Counted from the first letter of the stretch, positions 9,733 through 22,400 are shown. The stretch is DNA of 64,000 nt from Elmis aenea (GCA_947652605.1 OX393578.1:55931415-55995414), one strand, 5' to 3'. Numbers and translations: made by a program. The notes: generated by a model not told the origin, from the sequence alone.

Positions 9733-10935
9733 CTTTAATTTTTTGAATAACTTTGTAAATTAAATTTCAAAATAGTTGAGACAAACGGCATTATACTAAG
9801 AAAAATAAACTCTATAACATACTAAAATTTAAACAAAATCGTAAGAGCCGTTTTCAAGAAAAATTTTCAAAATTTTTAATTTTTTGAAATACTTTGTAAA
9901 TTAAATTTCAAAATAGTTGAGACAAACGGCATTATACTAAGAAAAATAAACTCTATAACATACTAAAATTTAAACAAAATCGTAAGAGCCGTTTTCAAGA
10001 AAAATTTTCAAAATTTTTAATTTTTAGAATAACTTTGTAAATTAAATTTCAAAATAGTTGAGACAAACGGCATTATACTAAAAAAAATAAACTCTATAAC
10101 ATACTAAAATTTGAACAAAATCGTAAAAGCCGTTTTCGAGAAAAAATTTCAAAATTTTTAATTTTTTGAAATACTTTGTAAATTAAATTTCAAAATAGTT
10201 AAGACAAACTTTATTATACTAAGAAAAATAAACTCTATAACATACTAAAATTTGAACCAAATCGTAAGAGCCGTTTTCGAGAAAAATTTTCAAAATTTTT
10301 AATTTTTTGAATAACTTTGTAAATTAAATTTCAAAATAGTTGAGACAAACGGCATTATACTAAGAAAAATAAACTCTATAACATACTAAAATTTAAACAA
10401 AATCGTAAGAGCCGTTTTCGAGAAAAATTTTCAAAATTTTTAATTTTTTGAAATACTTTGTAAATTAAATTTCAAAATAGTTAAGAAAAACTTCATTATA
10501 CTAAGAAAAATAAACTCTATAACATACTAAAATTTGAACAAAATCGTAAAAGTCGTTTTCGAGAAAAATTTTCAAAATTTTTAATTTTTTGAATAACTTT
10601 GTAAATTAAATTTCAAAATAGTTGAGACAAACGGCATTATACTAAGAAAAATAAACTCTATAACATACTAAAATTTGAACAAAATCGTAAGAGCCGTTTT
10701 CGAGAAAAATTTTCAAAATTTTTAATTTTTTGACTAACTTTGTAAATTAAATTTCAAAATAGTTGAGACAAACGGCATTGTACTAAGAAAAATAAACTCT
10801 ATAACATACTACAATTTAAACAAAATCGTAAGAGCCGTTTCCGAGAAAAATTTTCAAAATTTTTAATTTTTTGATTAACTTTGTAAATTAAATTTCAAAA
10901 TAGTTGAGACAAACGGCATTATACTAAGAAAAAAA
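9733..10935 (+). repeat. A tract, 8 monomers
   Basis: Two successive monomers near 9830 and 9970 have AAATTTAAAC and TTTTCAAGAAAA. One near 10200 has CTTTATTATAC, and one near 10490 AAGAAAAACTTC. Near the right end, 10840 reads GTTTCCGAG for GTTTTCGAG. Confidence 0.95.
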
Positions 10936-11382
10936 GGCTTTATACTCTTTGCACTTTTTTCGACAGAAAAATCGATTTTCTTAAAACTATAGCAAATGGC
11001 TTCAAACTTCTTATACACATTAGTTATGAGCGAATTAAGGATTATTAGCCCCTAAATACGATTTTTAATTTTTCGCGAAAAATGGGAAAAGTACAAAGGC
11101 TATAGTCTTTGCACTTTTTTCGACAAAAAAATCGATTTTCTTAAAACTACAGCAAATGGCTTCAAACTTCTTATACACGTTAGTTACGAGCAAGTTAAGG
11201 ATTATTAGCCCCTAAATACGATTTTTAATTTTTCGCGAAAAATGGGAAAAGTACAAAGGCTATAGTCTATGCACTTTTTTCGAAAAAAAAATCGATTTTC
11301 TTAAAACTACAGCAAATGGCTTCAAACTTCTTATACACGTTAGTTATGAGCAAATAAAGGATTATTAGCCCCTAAATACGAT
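10936..11382 (+). repeat. B block 8, three B
   Basis: First, middle and last. The second joint reads CTATAGTCTATGCAC, changing the near-invariant CTTTGCAC. It is paired with block 10 at an offset of 2,175 bp. Confidence 0.94.
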
Positions 11383-12444
11383 CTTTAATTTTTTGAATAA
11401 CTTTGTAAATTAAATTTCAAAATAGTTGAGTTAAACGGCATTATACTAAGAAAAATAAACTCTATAACATACTAGAATTTGAACAAAGTCGTAAGAGCCG
11501 TTTTCGAGAAAAATTTTCAAAATTTTTAATTTTTTGAAATACTTTGTAAATTAAATTTCAAAATAGTTAAGACAAACTTCATTATACTAAGAAAAATAAA
11601 CTCTATAACATACTAAAATTTGAACCAAATCGTAAGAGCCGTTTTCGAGAAAAATTTTCAAAATTTTTAATTTTTTGAATAACTTTGTAAATTAAATTTC
11701 AAAATAGTTGAGACAAACGGCATTATACTAAGAAAAATAAACTCTATAACATACTAAAATTTGAACAAAATCGTAAGAGCCGTTTTCGAGAAAAATTTTC
11801 AAAATTTTTAATTTTTTGAAATACTTTGTAAATTAAATTTCAAAATAGTTAAGACAAACTTCAATATACTAAGAAAAATAAACTCTATAACATACTAAAA
11901 TTTGAACAAAATCGTAAGAATCGTTTTCGAGAAAAATTTTCAAAATTTTTAATTTTTTGAATAACTTTGTAAATTAAATTTCAAAATAGTTGAGTCAAAC
12001 GGCATTATACTAAGAAAAATAAACTCTATAACATACTAAAATTTGAACAAAATCGTAAGAGCCGTTTTCGAGAAAAATTTTCAAAATTTTTAATTTTTTG
12101 ACTAACTTTGTAAATTAAATTTCAAAATAGTTGAGACAAACGGCATTGTACTAAGAAAAATAAACTCTATAACATACTAAAATTTGAACAAAATCGTAAA
12201 AGCCGTTTTCGAGAAAAATTTTCAAAATTTTTAATTTATTGAATAACTTTGTAAATTAAATTTCAAAATAGTTGAAACAAACGGCATTATACTAAGAAAA
12301 ATAAACTCTATAACATACTAAAATTTGAACAAAATCGTAAGAGCCGTTTTCGAGAAAAATTTTCAAAATTTTTAATTTTTTGAATAACTTTGTAAATTAA
12401 ATTTTAAAATAGTTAAGACAAACGGCATTATACTAAGAAAAAAA
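11383..12444 (+). repeat. A tract, 7 monomers
   Basis: Markers GAGTTAAACGG (11428), CTAGAATTTGAACAAAGTCG (11473), CTTCAATATAC, GAGTCAAACGG (11992) and AATTTATTGAATAAC all recur 2,175 or 2,034 bp downstream. It has one GACTAAC/ATTGTAC monomer that the downstream copy lacks. Confidence 0.95.
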
Positions 12445-12894
12445 GGCTTTATACTCTTTGCACTTTTTTCGACAGAAAAATCGATTTTCTTAAAACTATA
12501 GCAAATGGCTTCAAACTTCTTATACACATTAGTTATGAGCGAATTAAGGATTATTAGCCCCTAAATACGATTTTTAATTTTTCGCGAAAAATGGGAAAAG
12601 TACAAAGGTTATATAGTCTTTGCACTTTTTTCGACAAAAAAATCGATTTTCTTAAAACTACAGCAAATGGCTTCAAACTTCTTATACACGTTAGTTACGA
12701 GCAAGTTAAGGATTATTAGCCCCTAAATACGATTTTTAATTTTTCGCGAAAAATGGGAAAAGTACAAAGGCTATAAGTCTTTGCACTTTTTTCGAAAAAA
12801 AAATCGATTTTCTTAAAACTACAGCAAATGGCTTCAAACTTCTTATACACGTTAGTTATGAGCAAATAAAGGATTATTAGCCCCTAAATACGAT
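12445..12894 (+). repeat. B block 9, three B
   Basis: First, middle and last, with spacers GGTTATATAG and CTATAAG. It exits through GATTTTTAATTTTTTG (no C). It is related to blocks 11, 13, 17 and 18, all with the CTATAAG spacer. Confidence 0.94.
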
Positions 12895-13110
12895 TTTTAA
12901 TTTTTTGAATAACTTTGTAAATTAAATTTCAAAATAGTTGAGACAAACGGCATTATACTAAGAATAATAAACTCTATAACATACTAAAATTTGAACAAAA
13001 TCGTAAAAGCCGTTTTCGAGAAAAATTTTCAAAATTTTTAATTTTTTGATTAACTTTGTAAATTAAATTTCAAAATAGTTGAGACAAACGGCATTATACT
13101 AAGAAAAAAA
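12895..13110 (+). repeat. A tract, 1 monomer (shortest)
   Basis: A single A start (216 bp including both partial ends) between two three-B blocks. It contains AGAATAATAAAC and GATTAAC. It shows the minimum A content between B blocks. Confidence 0.95.
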
Positions 13111-13557
13111 GGCTTTATACTCTTTGCACTTTTTTCGACAGAAAAATCGATTTTCTTAAAACTATAGCAAATGGCTTCAAACTTCTTATACACATTAGTT
13201 ATGAGCGAATTAAGGATTATTAGCCCCTAAATACGATTTTTAATTTTTCGCGAAAAATGGGAAAAGTACAAAGGCTATAGTCTTTGCACTTTTTTCGACA
13301 AAAAAATCGATTTTCTTAAAACTACAGCAAATGGCTTCAAACTTCTTATACACGTTAGTTACGAGCAAGTTAAGGATTATTAGCCCCTAAATACGATTTT
13401 TAATTTTTCGCGAAAAATGGGAAAAGTACAAAGGCTATAGTCTTTGCACTTTTTTCGAAAAAAAAATCGATTTTCTTAAAACTACAGCAAATGGCTTCAA
13501 ACTTCTTATACACGTTAGTTATGAGCAAATAAAGGATTATTAGCCCCTAAATACGAT
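13111..13557 (+). repeat. B block 10, three B
   Basis: First, middle and last, each exactly 160 bp apart, with CTATAG at both joints. It is the cleanest example of a three-B block. Confidence 0.95.
13281..13440 (+). repeat. Reference B monomer, 160 bp
   Basis: TCTTTGCAC recurs at 13121, 13281 and 13441, giving a 160-bp period. In order the monomer holds CACTTTTTTCGAC, an AAAATCGATTTT palindrome with a ClaI site, ACTACAGCAAATGGCTTC, CTTCTTATACACGTTAG, GGATTATTAGCCCCTAAA, TACGATTTTTAA, the palindrome ATTTTTCGCGAAAAAT, GGGAAAAGTACAAAGG and a short TA-rich spacer. G+C is about 51 of 160, clearly higher than A. Length varies from 153 to about 164 bp, mostly in the TA spacer and in the A-run after TTTTTTCG. 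I do not recognise it as part of a known element. Confidence 0.96.
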
Positions 13558-14478
13558 CTTTAATTTTTTGAATAACTTTGTAAATTAAATTTCAAAATAG
13601 TTGAGTTAAACGGCATTATACTAAGAAAAATAAACTCTATAACATACTAGAATTTGAACAAAGTCGTAAGAGCCGTTTTCGAGAAAAATTTTCAAAATTT
13701 TTAATTTTTTGAAATACTTTGTAAATTAAATTTCAAAATAGTTAAGACAAACTTCATTATACTAAGAAAAATAAACTCTATAACATACTAAAATTTGAAC
13801 CAAATCGTAAGAGCCGTTTTCGAGAAAAATTTTCAAAATTTTTAATTTTTTGAATAACTTTGTAAATTAAATTTCAAAATAGTTGAGACAAACGGCATTA
13901 TACTAAGAAAAATAAACTCTATAACATACTAAAATTTGAACAAAATCGTAAGAGCCGTTTTCAAGAAAAATTTTCAAAATTTTTAATTTTTTGAAATACT
14001 TTGTAAATTAAATTTCAAAATAGTTAAGACAAACTTCAATATACTAAGAAAAATAAACTCTATAACATACTAAAATTTGAACAAAATCGTAAGAATCGTT
14101 TTCGAGAAAAATTTTCAAAATTTTTAATTTTTTGAATAACTTTGTAAATTAAATTTCAAAATAGTTGAGTCAAACGGCATTATACTAAGAAAAATAAACT
14201 CTATAACATACTAAAATTTGAACAAAATCGTAAAAGCCGTTTTCGAGAAAAATTTTCAAAATTTTTAATTTATTGAATAACTTTGTAAATTAAATTTCAA
14301 AATAGTTGAGACAAACGGCATTATACTAAGAAAAATAAACTCTATAACATACTAAAATTTGAACAAAATCGTAAGAGCCGTTTTCGAGAAAAATTTTCAA
14401 AATTTTTAATTTTTTGAATAACTTTGTAAATTAAATTTTAAAATAGTTAAGACAAACGGCATTATACTAAGAAAAAAA
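13558..14478 (+). repeat. A tract, 6 monomers (921 bp)
   Basis: It is the 2,175-bp copy of 11383-12444 less one GACTAAC monomer. One monomer here has TTTTCAAGAAAA (near 13970), where the earlier copy has TTTTCGAGAAAA. Confidence 0.95.
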
Positions 14479-14926
14479 GGCTTTATACTCTTTGCACTTT
14501 TTTCGACAGAAAAATCGATTTTCTTAAAACTATAGCAAATGGCTTCAAACTTCTTATACACATTAGTTATGAGCGAATTAAGGATTATTAGCCCCTAAAT
14601 ACGATTTTTAATTTTTCGCGAAAAATGGGAAAAGTACAAAGGTTATAGTCTTTGCACTTTTTTCGACAAAAAAATCGATTTTCTTAAAACTACAGCAAAT
14701 GGCTTCAAACTTCTTATACACGTTAGTTACGAGCAAGTTAAGGATTATTAGCCCCTAAATACGATTTTTAATTTTTCGCGAAAAATGGGAAAAGTACAAA
14801 GGCTATAAGTCTTTGCACTTTTTTCGAAAAAAAAATCGATTTTCTTAAAACTACAGCAAATGGCTTCAAACTTCTTATACACGTTAGTTATGAGCAAATA
14901 AAGGATTATTAGCCCCTAAATACGAT
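14479..14926 (+). repeat. B block 11, three B
   Basis: First, middle and last, with spacers GGTTATAG and CTATAAG. It is copied 2,013 bp on as block 13. Confidence 0.94.
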
Positions 14927-15847
14927 TTTTAATTTTTTGAATAACTTTGTAAATTAAATTTCAAAATAGTTGAGACAAACGGCATTATACTAAGAATAAT
15001 AAACTCTATAACATACTAAAATTTGAACAAAATCGTAAAAGCCGTTTTCGAGAAAAATTTTCAAAATTTTTAATTTTTTGAAATACTTTGTAAATTAAAT
15101 TTCAAAATAGTTAAGACAAACTTCTTTATACTAAGAAAAATAAACTCTATAACATACTAAAATTTGAACCAAATCGTAAGAGCCGTTTTCGAGAAAAATT
15201 TTCAAAATTTTTAATTTTTTGAATAACTTTGTAAATTAAATTTCAAAATAGTTGAGACAAACAGCATTATACTAAGAAAAATAAACTCTATAACATACTA
15301 AAATTTGAACTAAATCGTAAGAGCCGTTTTCGAGAAAAATTTTCAAAATTTTTAATTTTTTGAAATACTTTGTAAATTAAATTTCAAAATAGTTAAGACA
15401 AACTTCATTATACTAAGAAAAATAAACTCTATAACATAATAAAATTTGAACAAAATTGTAAGAGTCGTTTTCGAAAAAAAATTTCAAAATTTTTAATTTT
15501 TTGAATAAATTTGTAAATTAAATTTCAAAATAGTTGAGACAAACGGCATTATACTAAGAAAAATAAACTCTATAACATACTAAAATTTGAACAAAATCGT
15601 AAGAGCCGTTTTCGAGAAAATTTTTCAAAATTTATAATTTTTTGAATAACTTTGTAAATTAAATTTCAAAATAGTTGACACAAACGGCATTATACTAAGA
15701 AAAATAAACTCTATAACATACTAAAATTTAAACAAAATCGTAAGAGCCGTTTTCGAGAAAAATTTTCAAAATTTTTAATTTTTTGAATAACTTTGTAAAT
15801 TAAATTTCAAAAAAGTTGAGACAAACGGCATTATACTAAGAAAAAAA
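14927..15847 (+). repeat. A tract, 6 monomers (921 bp)
   Basis: Markers in order: AGAATAATAAAC, CTTCTTTATAC (15121), GAACTAAATCG, AATAAAATTTG with AAATTG, TTTATAATTTTTTG, GTTGACACAAACGG (15678) and CAAAAAAGTTGAG. All recur at +2,013 bp. Confidence 0.95.
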
Positions 15848-16134
15848 GGCTTTATACTCTTTGCACTTTTTTCGACAGAAAAATCGATTTTCTTAAAACT
15901 ATAGCAAATGGCTTCAAACTTCTTATACATGTAAGTTACGAGCAAGTTAAGGATTATTAGCCCCTAAATACGATTTTTAATTTTTCGCGAAAAATGGGAA
16001 AAGTACAAAGGCTATAGTCTTTGCACTTTTTTCGACAAAAAAATCGATTTTCTTAAAACTACAGCAAATGGCTTCAAACTTCTTATACACGTTAGTTATG
16101 AGCAAATAAAGGATTATTAGCCCCTAAATACGAT
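15848..16134 (+). repeat. B block 12, two B (hybrid first copy)
   Basis: The first B has a first-type head but the tail CATGTAAGTTACGAGCAAG, a middle-type relative also seen at 55.8 and 59.8 kb. The second is last type. Confidence 0.93.
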
Positions 16135-16491
16135 TTTTAATTTTTTGAATAACTTTGTAAATTAAATTTCAAAATAGTTGAGACAAACGGCATTATACTA
16201 AGAAAAATAAACTCTATAACATACTAAAATTTGAACAAAATCGTAAAAGCCGTTTTCGAGAAAAATTTTCAAAATTTTTAATTTATTGAATAACTTTGTA
16301 AATTAAATTTCAAAATAGTTGAGACAAACGGCATTATACTAAGAAAAATAAACTCTATAACATACTAAAATTTGAACAAAATCGTAAGAGCCGTTTTCGA
16401 GAAAAATTTTCAAAATTTTTAATTTTTTGAATAACTTTGTAAATTAAATTTTAAAATAGTTAAGACAAACGGCATTATACTAAGAAAAAAA
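16135..16491 (+). repeat. A tract, 2 monomers
   Basis: The second carries AATTTATTGAATAAC, followed by a TTTTAAAATAGTTAAG end, exactly as before block 11. The joint between the two copies of the 2,013-bp unit falls in its first monomer. Confidence 0.95.
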
Positions 16492-16939
16492 GGCTTTATA
16501 CTCTTTGCACTTTTTTCGACAGAAAAATCGATTTTCTTAAAACTATAGCAAATGGCTTCAAACTTCTTATACACATTAGTTATGAGCGAATTAAGGATTA
16601 TTAGCCCCTAAATACGATTTTTAATTTTTCGCGAAAAATGGGAAAAGTACAAAGGTTATAGTCTTTGCACTTTTTTCGACAAAAAAATCGATTTTCTTAA
16701 AACTACAGCAAATGGCTTCAAACTTCTTATACACGTTAGTTACGAGCAAGTTAAGGATTATTAGCCCCTAAATACGATTTTTAATTTTTCGCGAAAAATG
16801 GGAAAAGTACAAAGGCTATAAGTCTTTGCACTTTTTTCGAAAAAAAAATCGATTTTCTTAAAACTACAGCAAATGGCTTCAAACTTCTTATACACGTTAG
16901 TTATGAGCAAATAAAGGATTATTAGCCCCTAAATACGAT
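16492..16939 (+). repeat. B block 13, three B
   Basis: The 2,013-bp copy of block 11, including the GGTTATAG and CTATAAG spacers. Confidence 0.94.
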
Positions 16940-17860
16940 TTTTAATTTTTTGAATAACTTTGTAAATTAAATTTCAAAATAGTTGAGACAAACGGCATTA
17001 TACTAAGAATAATAAACTCTATAACATACTAAAATTTGAACAAAATCGTAAAAGCCGTTTTCGAGAAAAATTTTCAAAATTTTTAATTTTTTGAAATACT
17101 TTGTAAATTAAATTTCAAAATAGTTAAGACAAACTTCTTTATACTAAGAAAAATAAACTCTATAACATACTAAAATTTGAACCAAATCGTAAGAGCCGTT
17201 TTCGAGAAAAATTTTCAAAATTTTTAATTTTTTGAATAACTTTGTAAATTAAATTTCAAAATAGTTGAGACAAACAGCATTATACTAAGAAAAATAAACT
17301 CTATAACATACTAAAATTTGAACTAAATCGTAAGAGCCGTTTTCGAGAAAAATTTTCAAAATTTTTAATTTTTTGAAATACTTTGTAAATTAAATTTCAA
17401 AATAGTTAAGACAAACTTCATTATACTAAGAAAAATAAACTCTATAACATAATAAAATTTGAACAAAATTGTAAGAGTCGTTTTCGAAAAAAAATTTCAA
17501 AATTTTTAATTTTTTGAATAAATTTGTAAATTAAATTTCAAAATAGTTGAGACAAACGGCATTATACTAAGAAAAATAAACTCTATAACATACTAAAATT
17601 TGAACAAAATCGTAAGAGCCGTTTTCGAGAAAATTTTTCAAAATTTATAATTTTTTGAATAACTTTGTAAATTAAATTTCAAAATAGTTGACACAAACGG
17701 CATTATACTAAGAAAAATAAACTCTATAACATACTAAAATTTAAACAAAATCGTAAGAGCCGTTTTCGAGAAAAATTTTCAAAATTTTTAATTTTTTGAA
17801 TAACTTTGTAAATTAAATTTCAAAAAAGTTGAGACAAACGGCATTATACTAAGAAAAAAA
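16940..17860 (+). repeat. A tract, 6 monomers (921 bp)
   Basis: The 2,013-bp copy of 14927-15847. All seven listed markers are present in the same order. Confidence 0.95.
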
Positions 17861-18147
17861 GGCTTTATACTCTTTGCACTTTTTTCGACAGAAAAATAGA
17901 TTTTCTTAAAACTATAGCAAATGGCTTCAAACTTCTTATACACATTAGTTATGAGCGAATTAAGGATTATTAGCCCCTAAATACGATTTTTAATTTTTCG
18001 CGAAAAATGGGAAAAGTACAAAGGCTATAGTCTTTGCACTTTTTTCGACAAAAAAATCGATTTTCTTAAAACTACAGCAAATGGCTTCAAACTTCTTATA
18101 CACGTTAGTTATGAGCAAATAAAGGATTATTAGCCCCTAAATACGAT
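17861..18147 (+). repeat. B block 14, two B
   Basis: The first B reads GAAAAATAGATTTTC, so the ClaI palindrome is broken by one base, and it has the normal first-type tail (CACATTAGTTATGAGCG). The second is last type and exits through GATCTTTAA. Confidence 0.94.
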
Positions 18148-19632
18148 CTTTAATTTTTTGAATAACTTTGTAAATTAAATTTCAAAATAGTTGAGACAAA
18201 CGGCATTATACTAAGAAAAATAAACTCTATAACATACTAAAATTTGAACAAAATCGTAAGAGCCGTTTTCGAGAAAAATTTTCAAAATTTTTAATTTTTT
18301 GAAATACTTTGTAAATTAAATTTTAAAATAGTTGAGACAAACTTTATTATACTAAGAAAAATAAACTCTATAACATACTAAAATTTGAACCAAATCGTAA
18401 GAGCCGTTTTCGAGAAAAATTTTCAAAATTTTTAATTTTTTGAATAACTTTGTAAATTAAATTTCAAAATAGTTGAGACAAACGGCAATATACTAAGAAA
18501 AATAAACTCTATAACATACTAAAATTTGAACAAAATCGTAAGAGCCGTTTTCGAGAAAAATTTTCAAAATTTTTAATTTTTAGAATAACTTTGTAAATTA
18601 AATTTCAAAATAGTTGAGACAAACGGCATTATACCAAGAAAAATAAATTCTATAACATACTAGAATTTGAACAAAGTCGTAAGAGCCGTTTTCGAGAAAA
18701 ATTTTCAAAATTTTTAATTTTTTGAAATACTTTGTAAATTAAATTTCAAAATAGTTTAGACAAACTTCATTAAACTAAGAAAAATAAACTCTATAACATA
18801 CTAAAATTTGAACCAAATCGTAAGAGCCGTTTTCGAGAAAAATTTTCAAAATTTTTAATTTTTTGAATAACTTTGTAAATTAAATTTCAAAATAGTTGAG
18901 ACAAACGGCATTATACTAAGAAAAATAAACTCTATAACATACTAAAATTTGAACCAAATCGTAGGAGCCGTTTTCGAGAAAAATTTTCAAAATTTTTAAT
19001 TTTTAGAATAACTTTGTAAATTAAAGTTCAAAATAGTTGAGACAAACGGCATTATACCAAGAAAAATAAACTCTATAACATACTAGAATTTGAACAAAGT
19101 CGTAAGAGCCGTTTTCGAGAAAAATTTTCAAAATTTTTAATTTTTTGAAATACTTTGTAAATTAAATTTCAAAATAGTTAAGACAAACTTCATTAAACTA
19201 AGAAAAATAAACTCTATAACATACTAAAATTTGAACCAAATCGTAAGAGCCGTTTTCGAGAAAAATTTTCAAAATTTTTAATTTTTTGAATAACTTTGTA
19301 AATTAAATTTCAAAATAGTTGAGACAAACGGCATTATACTAAGAAAAATAAACTCTATAACATACTAAAATTTGAACCAAATCGTAAGAGCCGTTTTCGA
19401 GAAAAATTTTCAAAATTTTTAATTTTTAGAATAACTTTGTAAATTAAATTTCAAAATAGTTGAGACAAACTTCAATATACTAAGAAAAATAAACTCTATA
19501 ACATACTAAAATTTGAACCAAATCGTAAGAGCCGTTTTCGAGAAAAATTTTCAAAATTTTTAATTTTTTGAATAACTTTGTAAATTAAATTTTAAAATAG
19601 TTAAGACAAACGGCATTATACTAAGAAGAAAA
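18148..19632 (+). repeat. A tract, 10 monomers with a trimeric repeat
   Basis: The ATACCAAGAAAAATAAA variant followed by CTAGAATTTGAACAAAGTCG occurs at 18631 and 19054, 423 bp apart (3 x 141). The three-monomer unit is GAAATAC/CTTC, then GAATAAC/CGGC, then TTTTTAGAATAAC. Confidence 0.93.
18570..19450 (+). repeat. 423-bp A-only higher-order repeat (two copies)
   Basis: Successive trimer copies differ at a few bases only: GTTTAGAC against GTTAAGAC, ATTAAATTTC against ATTAAAGTTC, and TAAATTC against TAAACTC. Related trimers reappear at 21.4-22.5 kb and 27.4-27.9 kb. Confidence 0.85.
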
Positions 19633-19919
19633 GGCTTTATACTCTTTGCACTTTTTTCGACAGAAAAATCGATTTTCTTAAAACTATAGCAAATGGCTTC
19701 AAACTTCTTATACACATTAGTTATGAGCGAATTAAGGATTATTAGCCCCTAAATACGATTTTTAATTTTTCGCGAAAAATGGGAAAAGTACAAAGGTTAT
19801 AGTCTTTGCACTTTTTTCGACAAAAAAATCGATTTTCTTAAAACTACAGCAAATGGCTTCAAACTTCTTATACACGTTAGTTATGAGCAAATAAAGGATT
19901 ATTAGCCCCTAAATACGAT
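19633..19919 (+). repeat. B block 15, two B
   Basis: The left joint is AAGAAGAAAAGGC, one base off the usual. First type then last type, spacer GGTTATAG, exit GATTTTTAA. Confidence 0.94.
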
Positions 19920-20840
19920 TTTTAATTTTTTGAATAACTTTGTAAATTAAATTTCAAAATAGTTGAGACAAACGGCATTATACTAAGAAAAATAAACTCT
20001 ATAACATACTAAAATTTGAACAAAATCGTAAAAGCCGTTTTCGAGAAAAATTTTCAAAATTTTTAATTTTTTGAAATACTTTGTAAATTAAATTTCAAAA
20101 TAGTTAAGACAAACTTTATTATACTAAAAAAAATAAACTCTATAACATACTAAAATTTGAACCAAATCGTAAGAGCCGTTTTCGAGAAAAATTTTCAAAA
20201 TTTTTAATTTTTTGAATAACTTTGTAAATTAAATTTCAAAATAGTTGAGACAAACAGCATTATACTAAGAAAAATAAACTCTATAACATACTAAAATTTG
20301 AACAAAATCGTAAGAGCCGTTTTCGAGAAAAATTTTCAAAATTTTTAATTTTTTGAAATACTTTGTAAATTAAATTTCAAAATAGTTAAGACAAACTTCA
20401 TTATACTAAGAAAAATAAACTCTATAACATAATAAAATTTGAACAAAATTATAAGAGTCGTTTTCGAAAAAAAATTTCAAAATTTTTAATTTTTTGATTA
20501 AATTTGTAAATTAAATTTCAAAATAGTTGAGACAAACGGCATTATACTAAGAAAAATAAACTCTATAACATACTAAAATTTGAACAAAATCGTAAGAGCC
20601 GTTTTCGAGAAAATTTTTCAAAATTTATAATTTTTTGAATAACTTTGTAAATTAAATTTCAAAATAGTTGACACAAACGGCATTATACTAAGAAAAATAA
20701 ACTCTATAACATACTAAAATTTAAACAAAATCGTAAGAGCCGTTTTCGAGAAAAATTTTCAAAATTTTTAATTTTTTGAATAACTTTGTAAATTAAATTT
20801 CAAAAAAGTTGAGACAAACGGCATTATACTAAGAAAAAAA
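19920..20840 (+). repeat. A tract, 6 monomers (921 bp)
   Basis: It follows the 14927-15847 pattern with changes: CTTTATTATACTAAAAAAAA near 20110, AAATTATAAGAG for AAATTGTAAGAG near 20448, and GATTAAATTTG near 20495. Confidence 0.95.
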
Positions 20841-21127
20841 GGCTTTATACTCTTTGCACTTTTTTCGACAGAAAAATCGATTTTCTTAAAACTATAGCAA
20901 ATGGCTTCAAACTTCTTATACACATTAGTTATGAGCGAATTAAGGATTATTAGCCCCTAAATACGATTTTTAATTTTTCGCGAAAAATGGGAAAAGTACA
21001 AAGGCTATAGTCTTTGCACTTTTTTCGACAAAAAAATCGATTTTCTTAAAACTACAGCAAATGGCTTCAAACTTCTTATACACGTTAGTTATGAGCAAAT
21101 AAAGGATTATTAGCCCCTAAATACGAT
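20841..21127 (+). repeat. B block 16, two B
   Basis: First then last, with a CTATAG spacer. It matches block 19 at +5,920 bp. Confidence 0.94.
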
Positions 21128-22400
21128 CTTTAATTTTTTGAATAACTTTGTAAATTCAATTTCAAAATAGTTGAGACAAACGGCATTATACTAAGAAAAA
21201 TAAACTCTATAACATACTAAAATTTGAACAAAATCGTAAGAGCCGTTTTCGAGAAAAATTTTCAAAATTTTTAATTTTTTGAAATACTTTGTAAATTAAA
21301 TTTCAAAATAGTTGAGACAAACTTCATTATACTAAGAAAAATAAACTCTATAACGTACTAAAATTTGAACCAAATCGTAAGAGCCGTTTTCGAGAAAAAT
21401 TTTCAAAATTTTTAATTTTTAGAATAACTTTGTAAATTAAATTTCAAAATAGTTGAGACAAACGGCATTATACTAAAAAAAATAAACTGTATAACATACT
21501 AAAATTTGAACAAAATTGTAGGAGCCGTTTTCGAGAAAAATTTTCAAAATTTTTAATTTTTTGAAATACTTTGTAAATTAAATTTCAAAATAGTTAAGAC
21601 AAACTTCATTAAACTAAGAAAAATAAACTCTATAACATACTAAAATTTGAACCAAATCGTAAGAGCCGTTTTCGAGAAAAATTTTCAAAATTTTTAATTT
21701 TTTGAATAACTTTGTAAATTAAATTTCAAAATAGTTGAGACAAACGGCATTATACTAAGAAAAATAAACTCTATAACATACTAAAATTTAAACCAAATCG
21801 TAAGAACCGTTTTCGAGAAAAAATTTCAAAATTTTTAATTTTTAGAATAACTTTGTAAATTAAATTTCAAAATAGTTGAGACAAACGGCATTATACTAAG
21901 AAAAATAAACTCTATAACATACTAGAATTTGAACAAAGTCGTAAGAGCCGTTTTCGAGAAAAATTTTCAAAATTTTTAATTTTTTGAAATACTTTGTAAA
22001 TTAAATTTCAAAATAGTTAAGACAAACTTCATTATACTAAGAAAAATAAACTCTATAACATACTAAAATTTGAACCAAATCGTAAGAGCCGTTTTCGAGA
22101 AAAATTTTCAAAATTTTTAATTTTTTGAATAACTTTGTAAATTAAATTTCAAAATAGTTAAGACAAACGGCATTATACTAAGAAAAATAAACTCTATAAC
22201 ATACTAAAATTTGAACGAAATCGTAAGAGCCGTTTTCGAGAAAAATTTTCAAAATTTTTAATTTTTTGAAATACTTTGTAAATTAAATTTCAAAATAGTT
22301 AAGACAAACTTCATTAAACTAAGAAAAATAAACTCTATAACATACTAAAATTTGAACCAAATCGTAAGAGCCGTTTTCGAGAAAAATTTTCAAAATTTTT
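20841..22400 (+). repeat. Segment duplicated 5,920 bp downstream (26.76-28.3 kb)
   Basis: GGCTTTATAC at 20841 and 26761 and AATAAACTGTATAAC at 21481 and 27401 share an offset of 5,920 bp. The two copies differ at scattered bases, for example GTAAATTCAATTTC at 21165, where the other has GTAAATTAAATTTC. Confidence 0.88.

Larger units (their letters stand above)
10936..15000 (+). repeat. 2,175/2,034-bp higher-order duplication
   Basis: Block 8 start to block 10 start is 2,175 bp, and GAGTC at 11992 maps to 14167. After the loss of one A monomer the offset drops to 2,034 (12231 to 14265; block 9 to block 11). It drops to 2,032 where a TA is missing in the spacer. The match ends after AGAATAATAAAC (12961 and 14993). 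Confidence 0.9.
14200..17930 (+). repeat. 2,013-bp tandem duplication
   Basis: Block 11 to 13 (14479/16492), block 12 to 14 (15848/17861) and CTTCTTTATAC (15121/17134) are all 2,013 bp apart. Agreement ends inside block 14, where the first B has a different tail. Confidence 0.93.
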
